A stretch of DNA of 64,000 bases from Balneolaceae bacterium (GTDB taxonomy: Bacteria; Bacteroidota; Rhodothermia; Balneolales; Balneolaceae). The stretch covers positions 186,001-250,000 of the forward strand of contig JAEPNO010000001.1 in NCBI GenBank assembly GCA_017643365.1, in the 5' to 3' direction. Below are positions 63,500 to 64,000 of the stretch, piece by piece; position 1 is the first letter of the stretch; every line of letters begins with the position of its first letter. The notes under the pieces were generated by a model. That model did not search any database, was not told the origin of the DNA, and worked only from the letters and a program-made list of their open reading frames with translations. The position numbers and the translations under genes were made by a program.

Positions 63500-64000
63500 A
63501 TGACATTAGAACAATATATTGACAACCTAGACAAACGGTACAGACTCGGAAATGCAACCGAACATACATTTCGTGGCGACTTACAGCAACTTTTAGAAAG
63601 TTTGGTGCCGACAATTAGAGCGACCAACGAACCGAAAAGGCAAAGTTGCGGAGCACCTGACTACATTTTGACTAAAAAAGATATTCCTGTTGGATTTATT
63701 GAAGCGAAAGACATTGGCGATAAAGACCTTGACGGCACAAAGAAAACAGGAAACAAAGAACAGTTTGACCGATACAAGGCTTCTCTAAATAATTTGATTT
63801 TTACGGACTACATCAACTTTCATCTGTACCGGGAAGGCGAATTCATCACCAAAATTGCTATTGCAGAAATCACGGACAAGGGAATAAAACCTTTACCTCA
63901 GAACTTTGGCAACTTTGAAAATCTAATCAAAGACTTTTGCGTTCACGTTGGACAAACGATAAAAAGCTCAAAAAAATTAGCAGAAATGATGGCGGGCAAA
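63500..64000 (+). CDS. Restriction-modification enzyme, N-terminal PD-(D/E)XK nuclease fragment (runs off right edge)
   Basis: From the ATG at 63500 the frame is open for 167 codons to the window edge. The first 120 residues carry a PD-(D/E)XK nuclease core: GAPDYIL with Asp54, then VGFIEAKD with Glu68 and Lys70, and the EQFDRYKASL helix with Gln88 and Tyr92, as in nuclease domains fused to an N6-adenine methyltransferase (type IIG or type ISP enzymes). I recall closely similar starts in large (about 1000-residue) bifunctional enzymes from Bacteroidota. The methylase and specificity domains would lie beyond the window. Distinct flanking repeats and its place at an island edge support recent transfer. 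Confidence 0.8.
   Translation, partial: MTLEQYIDNLDKRYRLGNATEHTFRGDLQQLLESLVPTIRATNEPKRQSCGAPDYILTKKDIPVGFIEAKDIGDKDLDGTKKTGNKEQFDRYKASLNNLIFTDYINFHLYREGEFITKIAIAEITDKGIKPLPQNFGNFENLIKDFCVHVGQTIKSSKKLAEMMAGK

Noticed and set aside
63358-63627. Minus-strand frames over the junction region
   Set aside because: They oppose the start of the restriction enzyme, whose motifs are clear, and show no domain.

Overview
The window looks like chromosome of a moderately low-GC, Gram-negative member of the Balneolota/Rhodothermota (Balneola-like) or a close Bacteroidota relative. This is inferred from C-terminal type IX secretion (T9SS) sorting domains containing NYPNPFNPSTNI, PorV/PorQ-family and DUF5683 proteins, Rho with a Lys/Asn-rich insertion, TonB receptors with carboxypeptidase-like N-terminal domains, and very tight gene packing. 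No 16S rRNA, tRNA, CRISPR array, transposase or prophage was found.

Layout. 1-5 kb: the truncated start of an N-carbamoylputrescine amidase, a palindrome-rich gene-free stretch (271-862), an inositol monophosphatase-like gene, the coupled rpiB-glyA-tatC run and an FKBP-like lipoprotein. 5-17 kb: alanine racemase, a PYROXD2/CrtI-like oxidoreductase, a metallo-beta-lactamase-fold hydrolase, a STAS-like protein, an exported Gfo/Idh/MocA protein, small lipoproteins, a PD40 repeat protein, a frameshifted DUF6090 gene, a DUF418 membrane protein and a TonB receptor. 17-21.7 kb (minus strand): rho, folC, a pabC-like gene and a cysteine-free thioredoxin-fold protein.

21.7-45 kb (minus strand) is the most distinctive part. 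It is an alpha-glucan locus: a parvulin lipoprotein, a TonB receptor, a 1270-residue surface protein, a PorV/PorQ-like protein, a 1398-residue multi-module T9SS protein with starch-binding-like repeats, a LacI regulator, a T9SS-exported CBM48/GH13 amylase, a GH13 lipoprotein, an MFS maltodextrin-type transporter and a type I pullulanase. There is no SusD-like gene. Two 14-bp LacI/cre-type operators lie upstream of the first gene. I infer that polymer is bound and cut at the surface, imported by the TonB receptor, debranched in the periplasm and taken up by the MFS protein under LacI control.

45-61 kb: ispG, two rhomboid proteases and a CrtI/CrtISO-like oxidoreductase in one run; polA divergent from a SpoIIE-type phosphatase; transketolase; a TPR protein with a clear terminator; LOG protein, DUF5683, parB and parA; and an anti-sigma/ECF sigma pair. 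Two consensus DnaA boxes sit just upstream of parA. 61-64 kb: uvrC, then a palindrome- and repeat-bearing junction leading into the start of a restriction-modification enzyme that runs off the right edge. That edge looks like an acquired defence island.
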